Source of the DNA: Ancylobacter aquaticus
GTDB taxonomy: Bacteria > Pseudomonadota > Alphaproteobacteria > Rhizobiales > Xanthobacteraceae
DNA: 64,000 nucleotides
Assembly (NCBI RefSeq): GCF_004339465.1
Contig: NZ_SMFY01000002.1
Coordinates: 248,001-312,000 of the forward strand
Direction of reading: 5' to 3'
Numbering within the stretch: position 1 is the stretch's first letter; every line of letters starts with the position of its first letter. The notes beneath the pieces are model-generated. The model searched no databases. It was not told the origin of the DNA and saw only the letters and a program-made list of their open reading frames with translations. A program made the position numbers and the translations under genes. Below, piece by piece: positions 42,270-52,295 of this stretch.

Positions 42270-44471
42270 ATGATGCGGCAGTACGAGCTCGTCGAGCGCG
42301 TGCGCCGGTACAATCCCAATACCGACGAAGCGCTGCTCGATCGCGCTTACGTCTATGCAATGCGGGCCCACGGCACGCAGAAGCGCGCCTCGGGCGATCC
42401 CTACTTTTCGCACCCGCTCGAAGTCGCCGCCATCCTGACCGACCTCAAGCTCGACGACGCCACCATCGTGGCGGCACTGCTGCACGATACGATCGAGGAC
42501 ACCGACGCCACCCGCGACGAGATCGACCGCATCTTCGGTCCACAGATCGGCGCACTGGTCGAGGGCCTGACCAAGATCAAGAAGCTCGATCTGGTGTCAA
42601 AGCAGGCCAAGCAGGCCGAGAACCTGCGCAAGCTGCTGCTCGCCATCGCTGACGATGTGCGGGTGCTGCTGGTCAAGCTCGCCGACCGCCTGCACAACAT
42701 GCGGACCCTCAAATGGGTGCCGGAAGAAAAGCGCTCCCGCGTCGCCCAGGAGACGCTGGACATCTATGCCCCGCTCGCCGGCCGCATGGGCATGCACGAC
42801 ATGCGCGAGGAGTTGGAGGACCTGTCGTTCCGCCAGCTTTCGGCGGAAGCCTATGATTCCATCCTCGGCCGCCTGCAGGCGCTGAAGGAGAACAATGGCG
42901 AACTGGTCGCCGCCATCGAGCGCGAATTGTCCGATGCCATCGCCCAGAAGGGCATCGAGGCCGTCGTCACCGGACGGCAGAAGCGCCCGCACTCCATCTG
43001 GCGGAAGATGGAGCGCAAATCGGTGGCTTTCGAGCAGCTCTCCGACATTTACGGCTTCCGGATTCTGGTCGACAGCGTGGAGGCCTGCTACGCGGTGCTC
43101 GGCGTCGTGCACACCAAATGGCCGCTCGTTCCGGGCCGGTTCAAGGACTACGTGTCGACGCCCAAGCAGAACGATTACCGCTCGATCCACACCACCGTGG
43201 TGGGCCCCGGCCGGCAGCGCGTCGAACTGCAGATTCGCACCCGGCAGATGCACGAGATCGCCGAATACGGCATCGCCGCCCATGCGCTCTACAAGGACAC
43301 GGGCGGCACCGACCCGCTCACCCGCGATTCCAACGCCTATGCCTGGCTGCGCCGCACCATCGAACTGCTGGCGGAGGGCTCAAGCCCGGAAGAGTTCCTT
43401 GAGCATACCAAGCTTGAACTGTTCCACGACCAGGTGTTCTGCTTCACCCCCAAGGGCCGGCTGATCACCCTGCCGCGCCGCGCCACCCCCATTGATTTCG
43501 CCTATGCCGTGCACACCGGCGTCGGCGACCGGGCGGTGGGGGCGAAGATCAACGGCAAAATTTCTCCCCTCGTCTCCGAACTGCAGAATGGCGACGAGGT
43601 GGAGATCATCACCGCTTCGGGGCAGACGCCGCCGGCCGCGTGGGAATCCATCGTCGTCACCGGAAAGGCCCGCGCCGCCATCCGCCGCGCCACCCGTGCC
43701 GCCGTGCGCGCGCAATATGCCGGGCTCGGCAAGAAGATCGTCGAGCGCGCCATCGTGCGCGCCGGAAAAGTGTTTTCCGAGGAAAAGCTGGCGGCCTCCG
43801 TCGGCCGCCTGGCCCGCGCGTCGCTGGAAGATGTCTATGCCGCCGTCGGGCGCGGGGAAATGCGCTCGGATGACGTGGTGAAGGCGGTCCATCCCGAATG
43901 GACCGGCCCGCGCCCCGAGGAGCGCGCCGCGCTCAAGGGCGAGGGCTGGTTCGAGCTGGAGCAGGGCCAGAGCCTGAAATTCAAGATCCCCGGAATCGAG
44001 AGCGACCCCGATCCGCTAACCGCCATCCCGATTCGCGGCATTAACCGCGAGCTGCCGGTGCGCTTCGCCCCCAATGGCGGCGCCGTGCCGGGCGACCGCA
44101 TCGTCGGAATCCTCTCGCCGGGGGAGGGGATCACCATTTACCCCATCCAGTCGCCGGCGTTGCAGGATTTCGAAGAGGAGCCGGAGCGCTGGCTCGATGT
44201 GCGCTGGGATGTCGAGGAAGACGACCCGCAACGCTTCCCGGTGCAGATCGTCGTCGTCGCCACTAATGAGCCCGGCTCGCTGGCCCAGATCGCCCAGGTG
44301 ATCGGCGAGCGCGACGGCAATATCGAGAATCTGCGCATGTCGTCGCGCTCGGCCGATTTCACCCGCATGGTGATCGATATCGGGGTCTATGATTTGCGCC
44401 ACCTCACCGGCATCCTCGCCGATCTGCGCGCCCGTCCGGTGGTGTCGAACGTCGAGCGGGTGAACGGCTGA
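42270..44471 (+). CDS. rel: Bifunctional (p)ppGpp synthetase/hydrolase
   Basis: 733 aa (an ATG one codon later is equally possible). Hydrolase HD domain with His48 (YFSHPLEVA) and HD at 72-73 (ALLHDTIED), synthetase domain with YGFRILVD and NDYRSIHTTV, TGS domain (FTPKGRLITLP), zinc-finger/helical middle and C-terminal ACT (VVVATNEPGSLAQIAQVIG). Alphaproteobacteria have a single Rsh with both activities. The following pyrE-pdxJ-acpS order is conserved in Rhizobiales. Confidence 0.96.
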   Translation: MMRQYELVERVRRYNPNTDEALLDRAYVYAMRAHGTQKRASGDPYFSHPLEVAAILTDLKLDDATIVAALLHDTIEDTDATRDEIDRIFGPQIGALVEGLTKIKKLDLVSKQAKQAENLRKLLLAIADDVRVLLVKLADRLHNMRTLKWVPEEKRSRVAQETLDIYAPLAGRMGMHDMREELEDLSFRQLSAEAYDSILGRLQALKENNGELVAAIERELSDAIAQKGIEAVVTGRQKRPHSIWRKMERKSVAFEQLSDIYGFRILVDSVEACYAVLGVVHTKWPLVPGRFKDYVSTPKQNDYRSIHTTVVGPGRQRVELQIRTRQMHEIAEYGIAAHALYKDTGGTDPLTRDSNAYAWLRRTIELLAEGSSPEEFLEHTKLELFHDQVFCFTPKGRLITLPRRATPIDFAYAVHTGVGDRAVGAKINGKISPLVSELQNGDEVEIITASGQTPPAAWESIVVTGKARAAIRRATRAAVRAQYAGLGKKIVERAIVRAGKVFSEEKLAASVGRLARASLEDVYAAVGRGEMRSDDVVKAVHPEWTGPRPEERAALKGEGWFELEQGQSLKFKIPGIESDPDPLTAIPIRGINRELPVRFAPNGGAVPGDRIVGILSPGEGITIYPIQSPALQDFEEEPERWLDVRWDVEEDDPQRFPVQIVVVATNEPGSLAQIAQVIGERDGNIENLRMSSRSADFTRMVIDIGVYDLRHLTGILADLRARPVVSNVERVNG

Positions 44472-44531
44472 TAAGGAACCGTTAACCCTGATCGGCGTTT
44501 GCTCGTCGCAAGACGCGTTCAGGAGGAAGAC

Positions 44532-44723
44532 ATGACCGAGCAGATCCACGCCAATTTCCGCATCCTTTCCGGTGCCGCCAAGGCGGTCTGGGGTCGCGTC
44601 GCCGGGAACGGTCATTTGGTCGCGAGCGCCCGTGTCGAGCAACTGGCCGGCGAGGCTGCGCTCGCCTGCGCGCGCGCCCGCAGCCGTGGTGGCGATCGTG
44701 CGGTTCCCGCTGCCCGGGCCTGA
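44532..44723 (+). CDS. 63-aa protein between rel and pyrE, unknown
   Basis: ATG 44532 has a near-ideal ribosome-binding site (AGGAGGAAGAC). Sequence begins MTEQIHANFRILSGAAKAVW, mostly helical, ending in an Arg/Ala-rich tail. No membrane segment. The strong start signal in a 346-bp interval is the main support. It may be a leader or regulator of the downstream operon; no family known. Confidence 0.5.
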   Translation: MTEQIHANFRILSGAAKAVWGRVAGNGHLVASARVEQLAGEAALACARARSRGGDRAVPAARA

Positions 44724-44817
44724 CACTCGCCATTTCGGGCCAGTGACGAGTGCGTGACGCCGCCGCGTGGATGGGTTATCACGCCACCCATCCAGAAACC
44801 TGCTGCGGGCGTTCCAG

Positions 44818-45411
44818 ATGACACAAGACGAGGTCGTGGCCGAGTTCCGTGCGGCGGGTGCGCTGCTGGAGGGGCATTTCATCCTCTCCTCCGGCCTGCG
44901 CAGCCCCATTTTCCTGCAGAAGATGTTCATCTTCCAGGACCCGGTGCGCACCGCGCGCCTGTGCAAGGCGCTGGCGGAAAAGGCGGAGGCCGCTTTCGGC
45001 AAGATCGACTATGTCGTTTCGCCGGCCGTCGGTGGCATCGTCCCCGGCTACGAGACCGCGCGGCAGCTTGGCGCAATGGCGGTGTTCGTCGAGCGGGAGG
45101 GCGGCACCTTCCAGCTTCGTCGTGGTTTCACCATTCCGCCCGAGGCGAAGGTGCTGATGGTGGAGGACATCGTCACGACGGGCCTGTCGTCGCGCGAATG
45201 CCTCGCCTCCATCGCCGAACACACCTCGAACGTCGTCGGCGCCGCCTGCCTGATCGACCGCTCGAACGGCAAGGCCGATCTGGGCGTCCCGCTGGTCGCG
45301 CTCGCCCGGCTTGACATCCCCGCCTATCCCGCCGACGCGTTGCCGCCGGAACTGGCTGCCCTGCCGCCGGTCAAGCCCGGCTCGCGCAGCATCCAGGGGG
45401 TGAAGGCGTGA
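44818..45411 (+). CDS. pyrE: Orotate phosphoribosyltransferase
   Basis: 197 aa from ATG 44818. PRPP motif [14 protein letters not shown], orotate-binding [12 protein letters not shown] and [17 protein letters not shown] are intact. It makes OMP in pyrimidine synthesis. Its stop overlaps the GTG start of pdxJ. Confidence 0.95.
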   Translation: MTQDEVVAEFRAAGALLEGHFILSSGLRSPIFLQKMFIFQDPVRTARLCKALAEKAEAAFGKIDYVVSPAVGGIVPGYETARQLGAMAVFVEREGGTFQLRRGFTIPPEAKVLMVEDIVTTGLSSRECLASIAEHTSNVVGAACLIDRSNGKADLGVPLVALARLDIPAYPADALPPELAALPPVKPGSRSIQGVKA

Positions 45412-46184
45412 CCTCCCTCATTCCCCCCATCCGTCTCGGCGTGAATGTCGACCACGTCGCCACCATCCGCAACGCGCGCGGCGGCGACCTGCCCGATCCC
45501 GTGCGGGCGGCACAGCTTGCCTGCGCGGCGGGGGCGGACGGCATCACGGCCCATCTGCGCGAGGACCGCCGCCATATCCGCGACAGCGACATGCGGCGCC
45601 TGCGCGAGCAGCTGACCGTGCCGCTTAATTTTGAGATGGCGGCGACCGACGAAATGGTCGCCATCGCCCTTGAACACCGCCCGCATGCCGCCTGCCTGGT
45701 GCCAGAACGCCGCGAGGAGCGCACCACGGAAGGCGGGCTTGATGTGCTGGGCGGCGGTATCGACCTCGCCCACAAGGTGCAGAAGCTTGCCCATGCCGGC
45801 ATAAGGGTTTCGCTCTTCGTCGCCTCCGATGCCGCCCAGATCGCCCGCGCCGCCGATATCGGGGCGGCGGTGATCGAGCTGCATACCGGCGCATGGTGCG
45901 AATTCGTCGCGGCCGGGGAGACCGCCAAGGCCGCCGCTGAACTGGCGCGGCTGCTGGATGCGGCCGGGCAGGGGAGCGCGCTCGGGCTCGAAATCCACGC
46001 CGGCCACGGCCTTGATTATGCGACAGCGGAAATCATGGCGGCGGTCGAGCCGGTGCGCGAACTCAATATCGGCCATTTCCTCATCGGCGAATCCATCTTC
46101 GCCGGGCTGGAAGGAACCATCCGCCACATGCGTACCGCGATGGCGCGCGGGCGCGCCCGTCTCGGCGCCCCGCAGGCAGCGTGA
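45408..46184 (+). CDS. pdxJ: Pyridoxine 5'-phosphate synthase
   Basis: 258 aa from GTG 45408, overlapping the pyrE stop. Signatures [47 protein letters not shown] and [11 protein letters not shown]. It closes the pyridoxine ring from deoxyxylulose phosphate and aminoacetone phosphate. Confidence 0.96.
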   Translation: MTSLIPPIRLGVNVDHVATIRNARGGDLPDPVRAAQLACAAGADGITAHLREDRRHIRDSDMRRLREQLTVPLNFEMAATDEMVAIALEHRPHAACLVPERREERTTEGGLDVLGGGIDLAHKVQKLAHAGIRVSLFVASDAAQIARAADIGAAVIELHTGAWCEFVAAGETAKAAAELARLLDAAGQGSALGLEIHAGHGLDYATAEIMAAVEPVRELNIGHFLIGESIFAGLEGTIRHMRTAMARGRARLGAPQAA

Positions 46185-46197
46185 GGGAGGGCAAAGC

Positions 46198-46608
46198 GTG
46201 ATCCTCGGCATCGGCTCCGACATTACCGACGTAAGGCGCGTTGCCGAGGTTCTGGAGCGCCACGGCGAACGCTTTCTCGACCGGGTGTTCACCCCGGTGG
46301 AGCGCGCCAAATCCGATCGCCGCGCCCGCCGGGCGGAGAGCTATGCCAAGCGCTTCGCCGCCAAGGAGGCCTGCGCCAAGGCGCTCGGCACCGGGCTGGC
46401 GCAGGGCGTGTTCTGGCGCGACATGGGCGTGGTCAACCTGCCCTCCGGCCGCCCCACGCTGAAGCTCACCGGGGGCGCCCGGGCACGGCTCGACGCCATC
46501 ACCCCCGCCGGCTACGAGGCGCAGATCGACCTCACCATTACCGATGACGGTCCGTTGGCCCAGGCCTTCGTCATCATCAGCGCCGTCCCCACCGCGCCGG
46601 GCGGCTAG
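46198..46608 (+). CDS. acpS: Holo-ACP synthase
   Basis: 136 aa from GTG 46198, preceded by AGGGAGG. Mg ligands Asp8 (GIGSDITDV) and Glu57 ([14 protein letters not shown]) are present. Transfers phosphopantetheine to acyl carrier protein. GTG starts on two consecutive genes may keep their levels low. Confidence 0.95.
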   Translation: MILGIGSDITDVRRVAEVLERHGERFLDRVFTPVERAKSDRRARRAESYAKRFAAKEACAKALGTGLAQGVFWRDMGVVNLPSGRPTLKLTGGARARLDAITPAGYEAQIDLTITDDGPLAQAFVIISAVPTAPGG

Positions 46609-46738
46609 GGCTGCCGCGGCGTCACCTCTTGCGATCGTGAGCGGGGCGCGTTGCCGCCGCCGCACTGAGCGGCTATAGGAGCCGCACGGCCGCCTCCGCG
46701 CGGCGCACGCCGTGCCGCTGAGCGCACCGGAAGGCAAC

Positions 46739-47494
46739 ATGACGTCCACCACCGAACCGAAGAAGCAGGAAGGCGGCCTCGGCGAGACCGTCAAGGTCAT
46801 CCTTCAGGCGTTCCTGATCGCGCTGCTGATCCGCACCTTCCTGTTCCAGCCGTTCAACATACCTTCCGGCTCGATGAAGGAGACGCTGCTGGTCGGCGAC
46901 TACCTCTTCGTGTCGAAGTTCAGCTATGGCTACAGCCGCTTCTCGCTGCCGCTCTCGCCGCCGCTGTTCGACGGCCGCATCCTCGGCTCGACGCCCGATC
47001 GCGGCGACGTCGTGGTGTTCAAGCTGCCGCGCGACGAAAGCACCGATTATATCAAGCGGGTAATCGGCCTTCCCGGCGACGAGATCCAGATGATCGGCGG
47101 CCTGCTGCACATCAACGGCGTGCCGGTGCAGCGTGTGGATGCCGGCTACTGGATGGACGACGAGGGCAACGGGCGGGTGGAGCGCGTGAAGCGCTGGACC
47201 GAAACCCTGCCCAACGGCGTCAGCTATCACACGCTCGATCTTGTCGAGAACGGCTTCTACGACAATACCGACGTCTACAAGGTGCCGCCCGGCCACTATT
47301 TCATGATGGGCGACAACCGCGACAACTCCACCGACAGTCGCGTGCTCAGCCAGGTCGGCTATGTCCCGTATGACAACCTGATCGGCCGGGCGCAGATCAT
47401 CTTCTTCTCGGTGAAGGAAGGCGACGCCGCCTGGCAGTTCTGGAAGTGGCCCTGGACGGTGCGCTGGAACCGCCTCTTCTCCTTCGTGCGATGA
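46739..47494 (+). CDS. lepB: Signal peptidase I
   Basis: 251 aa from ATG 46739. One N-terminal membrane segment (about 17-36), nucleophile Ser45 in IPSGSMKETL, general-base Lys in TDYIKRVIGLPGDEI and the MMGDNRDNSTDSR box. Cleaves signal peptides at the periplasmic face. Stop overlaps the rnc start. Confidence 0.95.
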   Translation: MTSTTEPKKQEGGLGETVKVILQAFLIALLIRTFLFQPFNIPSGSMKETLLVGDYLFVSKFSYGYSRFSLPLSPPLFDGRILGSTPDRGDVVVFKLPRDESTDYIKRVIGLPGDEIQMIGGLLHINGVPVQRVDAGYWMDDEGNGRVERVKRWTETLPNGVSYHTLDLVENGFYDNTDVYKVPPGHYFMMGDNRDNSTDSRVLSQVGYVPYDNLIGRAQIIFFSVKEGDAAWQFWKWPWTVRWNRLFSFVR

Positions 47495-48210
47495 CGCGCG
47501 GCAAGAACCGCGTCCCGGACGACGCCGGCCTCGACGCACTGGAAAGCGCGCTCGGTCATGTTTTTGCAGATCGTGCCTATCTGCGCCTCGCGCTGACGCA
47601 TATCTCCTCGGTAACGGGGGTGCAGGGCTCGAAGGCGCGGGTGCGTTCCTACCAGCGGCTGGAATTTCTCGGCGACCATGTGCTCGGCCTTGTGGTCTCG
47701 GACATGCTCTACCGCGCCTACCCGCACGCCGAGGAGGGGGAACTCTCGCGGCGCCTTGCCGATCTCGTCTGCGAGGATGCCTGTGCCGAGGTGGCGCTCG
47801 CCATGGGGCTCGGCCCGCATCTGCGCCTCGGCGCCGGCGAGGACCGTTCCGGCGGGCGCGAGCGCCCGGCGATCCTTGCCGATGTTGTCGAATCGGTGCT
47901 GGCGGCGGTCTATCTCGATGGCGGCTACCCCGCCGCCGAGGCGATGGTTGACCGCTTCTGGCGTACCCGCCTCGCTGTCCCCGGCAGCTCGGCCCGCGAC
48001 CCGAAGACGGCGTTGCAGGAATGGGCGCAGGGGCGAGGCTTGCCGCCGCCGCATTACCGGCTGGTCGAGCGCTCCGGTCCCGATCATAATCCCGAATTCC
48101 GGATCGCCGTCGACGTGCCGGGTTTCGAGCCGGTCGAGGCGACCGGCTCCTCCAAGCAGAACGCTCAGAAGATCGCCGCTGCGGCGTTTCTCCAACGGGT
48201 CACGCAATGA
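47491..48210 (+). CDS. rnc: Ribonuclease III
   Basis: 239 aa. Catalytic signature QRLEFLGDHVLGL (about 55-67), second acidic site ADVVESVLAAVYLDGG, and a C-terminal dsRNA-binding domain ending KQNAQKIAAAAFL. Processes rRNA and mRNA duplexes. Overlaps lepB upstream and era downstream by four bases each. Confidence 0.95.
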   Translation: MTRGKNRVPDDAGLDALESALGHVFADRAYLRLALTHISSVTGVQGSKARVRSYQRLEFLGDHVLGLVVSDMLYRAYPHAEEGELSRRLADLVCEDACAEVALAMGLGPHLRLGAGEDRSGGRERPAILADVVESVLAAVYLDGGYPAAEAMVDRFWRTRLAVPGSSARDPKTALQEWAQGRGLPPPHYRLVERSGPDHNPEFRIAVDVPGFEPVEATGSSKQNAQKIAAAAFLQRVTQ

Positions 48211-49166
48211 ACGACACCATCGACGAGACACCCGAAGAGGGTCCTGACGCGCCCCCCCAGGCGGCGCCCGAAAACACCCGCTGTGGCTTCGTCGCGCTGA
48301 TCGGCACGCCCAATGCGGGCAAGTCGACGCTCACCAACACGCTTGTCGGCACCAAGGTATCTATCGTCTCGCACAAGGTGCAGACCACCCGCTCGCTGGT
48401 GCGCGGTATCGCGATAGAAGGCGCGACGCAGATCGTGCTCGTCGACACGCCCGGCATCTTCGCGCCCAAGCGGCGGCTGGAGAAGGCCATGGTGCGCTCC
48501 GCCTGGAACGGCGCGGGCGACGCCGACGCCGTGGTGCTGCTCATCGACGCCCGCGCCGGCCTCAACGAGGAAGTCGAATCCATCATCCGCGGCCTCGCCG
48601 ATGTGCGCCGCCCGCGCGCGATCCTGCTCAACAAGATCGACCTGGTGAAGCGCGAGAGCCTGCTGGAACTCGCCGCCAAAGTGGCCGAACTCACCAGCTT
48701 CGACCGGCTGTTCATGGTGTCGGCGCTGGCCGGACACGGGCTGAAGGAGCTACGTGCCTGGCTGGCGCAGATCCTTCCCTTCAGCCCCTGGCTCTATCCC
48801 GAGGACCAGATTTCAGACGCACCCATGCGCTCGCTGGCCGCCGAGATCACGCGCGAAAAGCTGTTCCACCGCCTGCACGAGGAACTGCCCTACCGTTCGA
48901 CGGTGGAAACCGACTCGTGGCAGGAGCGCAAGGACGGCTCGGTCCGCATCGAGCAGACCATCTTCGTCGAGCGCGAGAGCCAGCGGAAGATTGTGCTCGG
49001 CAAGTCCGGCGAGACCATCAAGGCCATCTCGATGTCGGCCCGCAAGGAGCTGACCGAGATCGTCGAGGCGCCGGTCCATTTGTTCCTGTTCGTCAAGGTG
49101 CGCGAGAACTGGGCCGACGACCCGGCGCGCTACCGCGAAATGGGGCTCGATTTCCCGCAGGAGTGA
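48207..49166 (+). CDS. era: GTPase Era
   Basis: 319 aa. G1 GTPNAGKS at 33-40, G2 Thr in VQTTRS, G3 DTPG at 80-83, G4 NKID, and a C-terminal KH domain (KSGETIKAISMSARKELTEI). Binds the 16S rRNA 3' end in 30S assembly. An acidic, proline-rich 25-residue N-terminal extension precedes the G domain. Confidence 0.96.
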   Translation: MNDTIDETPEEGPDAPPQAAPENTRCGFVALIGTPNAGKSTLTNTLVGTKVSIVSHKVQTTRSLVRGIAIEGATQIVLVDTPGIFAPKRRLEKAMVRSAWNGAGDADAVVLLIDARAGLNEEVESIIRGLADVRRPRAILLNKIDLVKRESLLELAAKVAELTSFDRLFMVSALAGHGLKELRAWLAQILPFSPWLYPEDQISDAPMRSLAAEITREKLFHRLHEELPYRSTVETDSWQERKDGSVRIEQTIFVERESQRKIVLGKSGETIKAISMSARKELTEIVEAPVHLFLFVKVRENWADDPARYREMGLDFPQE

Positions 49167-49175
49167 GACCGCCCG

Positions 49176-49904
49176 ATGGAGTGGTCCGACGAGGGCATCA
49201 TTCTCGGCGTGCGCCGCCACGGTGAGGCCAATGCCATCGTCGAAGTGATGACCGCCGGCCATGGCCGCCATCTCGGTCTGGTGCGCGGCGGCGGCTCGCG
49301 CCGGCAGGCGGCCGCGCTACAGGCGGGCAACGGCGTGCAGGTGACCTGGCGCGCCCGTCTCGACGAGCAGCTCGGCGCCTACACGCTCGAAGTCACGGCC
49401 GCGCATGCCGGCCGGCTGATGGCGCAGGCGCATTCCGCCTTTGCACTCAGCCATATCGGCAGCCTCCTGCGGCTGCTGCCCGAGCGCGACCCGCACCCCG
49501 CACTGCACGCCATGCTCGCCACCATGGTCGAACATCTCCACCATGAGCGCCTCGCCGGCATGATGATGGCGCGTTTCGAGCTGACCATCCTGTCCGAAAT
49601 GGGCTTCGGCCTTGATCTGGAAAGCTGCGCGGCCACTGGCGGGCGTAACGACCTGCTTTATGTCTCGCCGAAATCCGGCCGCGCGGTCAGTCGCGACGCT
49701 GGCGCGCCGTGGCAGGCGCAGCTTTTCACGTTGCCCTTTTTCCTCATCAGCGAGGTTCCCGAGCCGCCGGACCCCGAGGACATCGACGCCGCCTTCGCCC
49801 TGACCGGCCACTTTCTCGCCCGCCGCGTCTTCGACCCGCGCGGCCTGCCGCTGCCGGATGCGCGCGCCTCGCTCCTCGCCGCTCTCAAGCGGCCCGGTGG
49901 ATAG
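49176..49904 (+). CDS. recO: DNA repair protein RecO
   Basis: 242 aa. N-terminal OB fold (DEGIILGVRRHGEANAIVEV, abridged: GIILGVRRHGE), a helical middle and FELTILSEMGFGLDLESCAATG. The zinc cysteines of some RecO proteins are reduced to one here. Loads RecA in RecFOR repair. Starts nine bases after era. Confidence 0.93.
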   Translation: MEWSDEGIILGVRRHGEANAIVEVMTAGHGRHLGLVRGGGSRRQAAALQAGNGVQVTWRARLDEQLGAYTLEVTAAHAGRLMAQAHSAFALSHIGSLLRLLPERDPHPALHAMLATMVEHLHHERLAGMMMARFELTILSEMGFGLDLESCAATGGRNDLLYVSPKSGRAVSRDAGAPWQAQLFTLPFFLISEVPEPPDPEDIDAAFALTGHFLARRVFDPRGLPLPDARASLLAALKRPGG

Positions 49905-49961
49905 CTTTGCACAGGCGCGTTCGCGTCTTGTTCTCGCTCGCGCTTCGCGGTAGCACAAGAC

Positions 49962-52196
49962 ATGGGTGAGCCACCGATTCCGACCGATGACGGCACGATC
50001 GAACCGATCGGGCTCAAGGCGGCGCTTGAGGAGCGCTACCTTGCCTACGCGCTGTCGACCATCATGCACCGGGCGCTGCCGGACGCGCGCGATGGGCTGA
50101 AGCCCGTGCACCGCCGCATCCTCTACGGCATGCGCCTGCTGCGGCTTGATCCCGGCGGGGGCTTCCGCAAGAGCGCCAAGATCGTCGGCGACGTGATGGG
50201 CTCGTTCCATCCCCACGGCAACATGGCGATCTATGACGCCATGGTGCGCCTCGCGCAGGATTTCTCGCAGCGCTATCCGCTGGTCGACGGGCAGGGCAAT
50301 TTCGGCAATATCGACGGCGACAACGCCGCCGCCGAGCGCTACACCGAGGCCCGGCTGACCGAGGTCGCGCGTCTCATCCTCGACGGCATCGACGAGGACG
50401 CGGTCGATTTCCGGCCCAACTATGACGGCACGACGGAAGAGCCCGTCGTCATGCCGGGCGCTTTCCCAAATCTGCTGGCCAACGGCTCCACCGGCATTGC
50501 TGTCGGCATGGCAACCTCGATCCCGCCGCACAACGCGGCCGAGCTGATCGACGCCAGCCTGCATCTCATCGACAACCCGCAGGCCACCACCGACGACCTG
50601 CTGGCCTTCGTGAAGGGTCCGGATTTCCCGACCGGCGGCGTCATCATCGAATCCCCGTCCTCGATCGCCGACGCCTATGCCACCGGGCGTGGCGGCTTCC
50701 GGTTGCGCGCGCGCTGGGAAAAGGAAGAAACCGGGCGCGGCACCTATGTCATCGTTGTCACCGAGATTCCCTATGGCGTGCCCAAATCGCGCCTCGTGGA
50801 GAAGATCGCCGACCTGCTGAACGAGAAGAAGCTGCCGCTTCTGGCCGATGTGCGCGACGAGAGCGCCGAGGATGTGCGCCTCGTGCTGGAGCCGCGCGCG
50901 AGAAATGTCGATGCCGAACTGCTGATGGAGAGCCTGTTCCGGCTCACCGAGCTGGAAACACGCTTTCCCCTCAACATGAACGTGCTGGTCGGCGGGCTTG
51001 TGCCCAAGGTCGTCAGCCTGCTGGAAGCGCTGCGCGAATGGGTCGACCATCGCCGCGAGGTGCTGCTGCGCCGCTCGCGCCACCGGCACGGAGAGATCGA
51101 GCACCGGCTGGAAGTGCTGGGCGGCTACCTGATCGCCTATCTCAACCTCGACGAGGTGATCCGCATCATCCGCGAGGAGGACGAGCCTAAGCCCGCCCTG
51201 ATCGCCCGCTTCGAGCTCACCGACGTGCAGGCGGAAGCCATCCTCAACATGCGCCTGCGCTCATTGCGCAAGCTTGAGGAATTCGAGATCCGCAAGGAGC
51301 ACGACGCGCTCTCCAAGGAGAAGGACGGCATCGAGAAGCTGCTCGCCTCCGAGGCGCGCCAGTGGAAGACCGTTGCCGCGCAACTGGCCGAAACCCGCAA
51401 GATGTTCGCGCCCGAGACGGCGCTCGGCCGCCGCCGCACCACCTTCGGCGAGGCCTCGGTGCACAAGGCGGATGCGGTGATCGAAGCGTTGGTCGAGCGC
51501 GAGCCGATCACCATCGTCGTCTCGGAGAAGGGCTGGATTCGGGCGCTCAAGGGCCATGTCGCCGATCTGACGGCGCTCGCTTTCAAGGGCGACGACCGGC
51601 TCAGGATCACCTTCTTCACCGAGACCACGGCCAAGCTGCTGGTGTTTGCCACCAATGGGCGCTTCTACACGCTCGATGCCTCCAAGCTACCCGGCGGGCG
51701 CGGCCATGGCGAGCCGCTGCGCCTGTCGATCGAACTGGAGCAGGAGGCCGATATCCTCGACGTGTTGCCCTATGTCGGCGGGCGCCGGCTGCTGGTGGCG
51801 GCGAAGGAAGGGCGCGGATTCCTCGTTTCCGAGGATGATTGCCTCGCCAACACCCGCAAGGGCAAGCAGATCCTCGGTGTCGACGGGCAGGACGCGGTGA
51901 AGGTCACGCCGGCCGCAGGCGACAGCGTCGCGGTGATCGGCGAGAACCGCAAGCTGTTGGTCTTCCCGCTGTCGCAGATCCCCGAGATGGCGCGCGGGCG
52001 CGGCGTGCGGCTGCAACGCTACAAGGACGGCGCGATGAGCGACGTGAAGGTGTTCGCTGCCACCGACGGCCTCACCTGGACCGATACGTCGGGCCGCACC
52101 TGGACCGTGACTGACCTCACCGACTGGCGCGGCGAACGCGCCGGCGCCGGCCGCCTGCCGCCCAAGGGCTTTCCGCGCAACAACAAATTCGGCTGA
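49962..52196 (+). CDS. parC: DNA topoisomerase IV subunit A
   Basis: 744 aa. Active-site Tyr127 in ERYTEARL, quinolone-region [12 protein letters not shown] with Ser81 in the wild-type serine form, GyrA/ParC coiled coil (about 400-480) and a shorter C-terminal beta-pinwheel than in GyrA; the GyrA box is absent. Decatenates chromosomes. Downstream of recO is its usual Rhizobiales site. Confidence 0.95.
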   Translation: MGEPPIPTDDGTIEPIGLKAALEERYLAYALSTIMHRALPDARDGLKPVHRRILYGMRLLRLDPGGGFRKSAKIVGDVMGSFHPHGNMAIYDAMVRLAQDFSQRYPLVDGQGNFGNIDGDNAAAERYTEARLTEVARLILDGIDEDAVDFRPNYDGTTEEPVVMPGAFPNLLANGSTGIAVGMATSIPPHNAAELIDASLHLIDNPQATTDDLLAFVKGPDFPTGGVIIESPSSIADAYATGRGGFRLRARWEKEETGRGTYVIVVTEIPYGVPKSRLVEKIADLLNEKKLPLLADVRDESAEDVRLVLEPRARNVDAELLMESLFRLTELETRFPLNMNVLVGGLVPKVVSLLEALREWVDHRREVLLRRSRHRHGEIEHRLEVLGGYLIAYLNLDEVIRIIREEDEPKPALIARFELTDVQAEAILNMRLRSLRKLEEFEIRKEHDALSKEKDGIEKLLASEARQWKTVAAQLAETRKMFAPETALGRRRTTFGEASVHKADAVIEALVEREPITIVVSEKGWIRALKGHVADLTALAFKGDDRLRITFFTETTAKLLVFATNGRFYTLDASKLPGGRGHGEPLRLSIELEQEADILDVLPYVGGRRLLVAAKEGRGFLVSEDDCLANTRKGKQILGVDGQDAVKVTPAAGDSVAVIGENRKLLVFPLSQIPEMARGRGVRLQRYKDGAMSDVKVFAATDGLTWTDTSGRTWTVTDLTDWRGERAGAGRLPPKGFPRNNKFG

Positions 52197-52249
52197 GACG
52201 GGCCCCGAGGGCCGGCCCGGCACTATCGGTTTCTCCGCCTCCCGAAATT

Positions 52250-52284
52250 CCCCTCATCCCCAGGTAAAGCCCGGGGATGAGGGG
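52250..52284. terminator. Bidirectional hairpin between convergent parC and phoX
   Basis: Perfect 12-bp stem CCCCTCATCCCC / GGGGATGAGGGG, 11-nt loop containing AAGCCC. No long T run, so it may be a REP-like unit serving both ends; its loop resembles the palindromes at 38255-38329. Confidence 0.6.
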
Positions 52285-52295
52285 CAGCGATCTCG

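Noticed and set aside
49317-51104. 595-aa open frame antisense to recO and parC
   Set aside because: Both sense genes are certain housekeeping genes; the frame has shadow-type composition.
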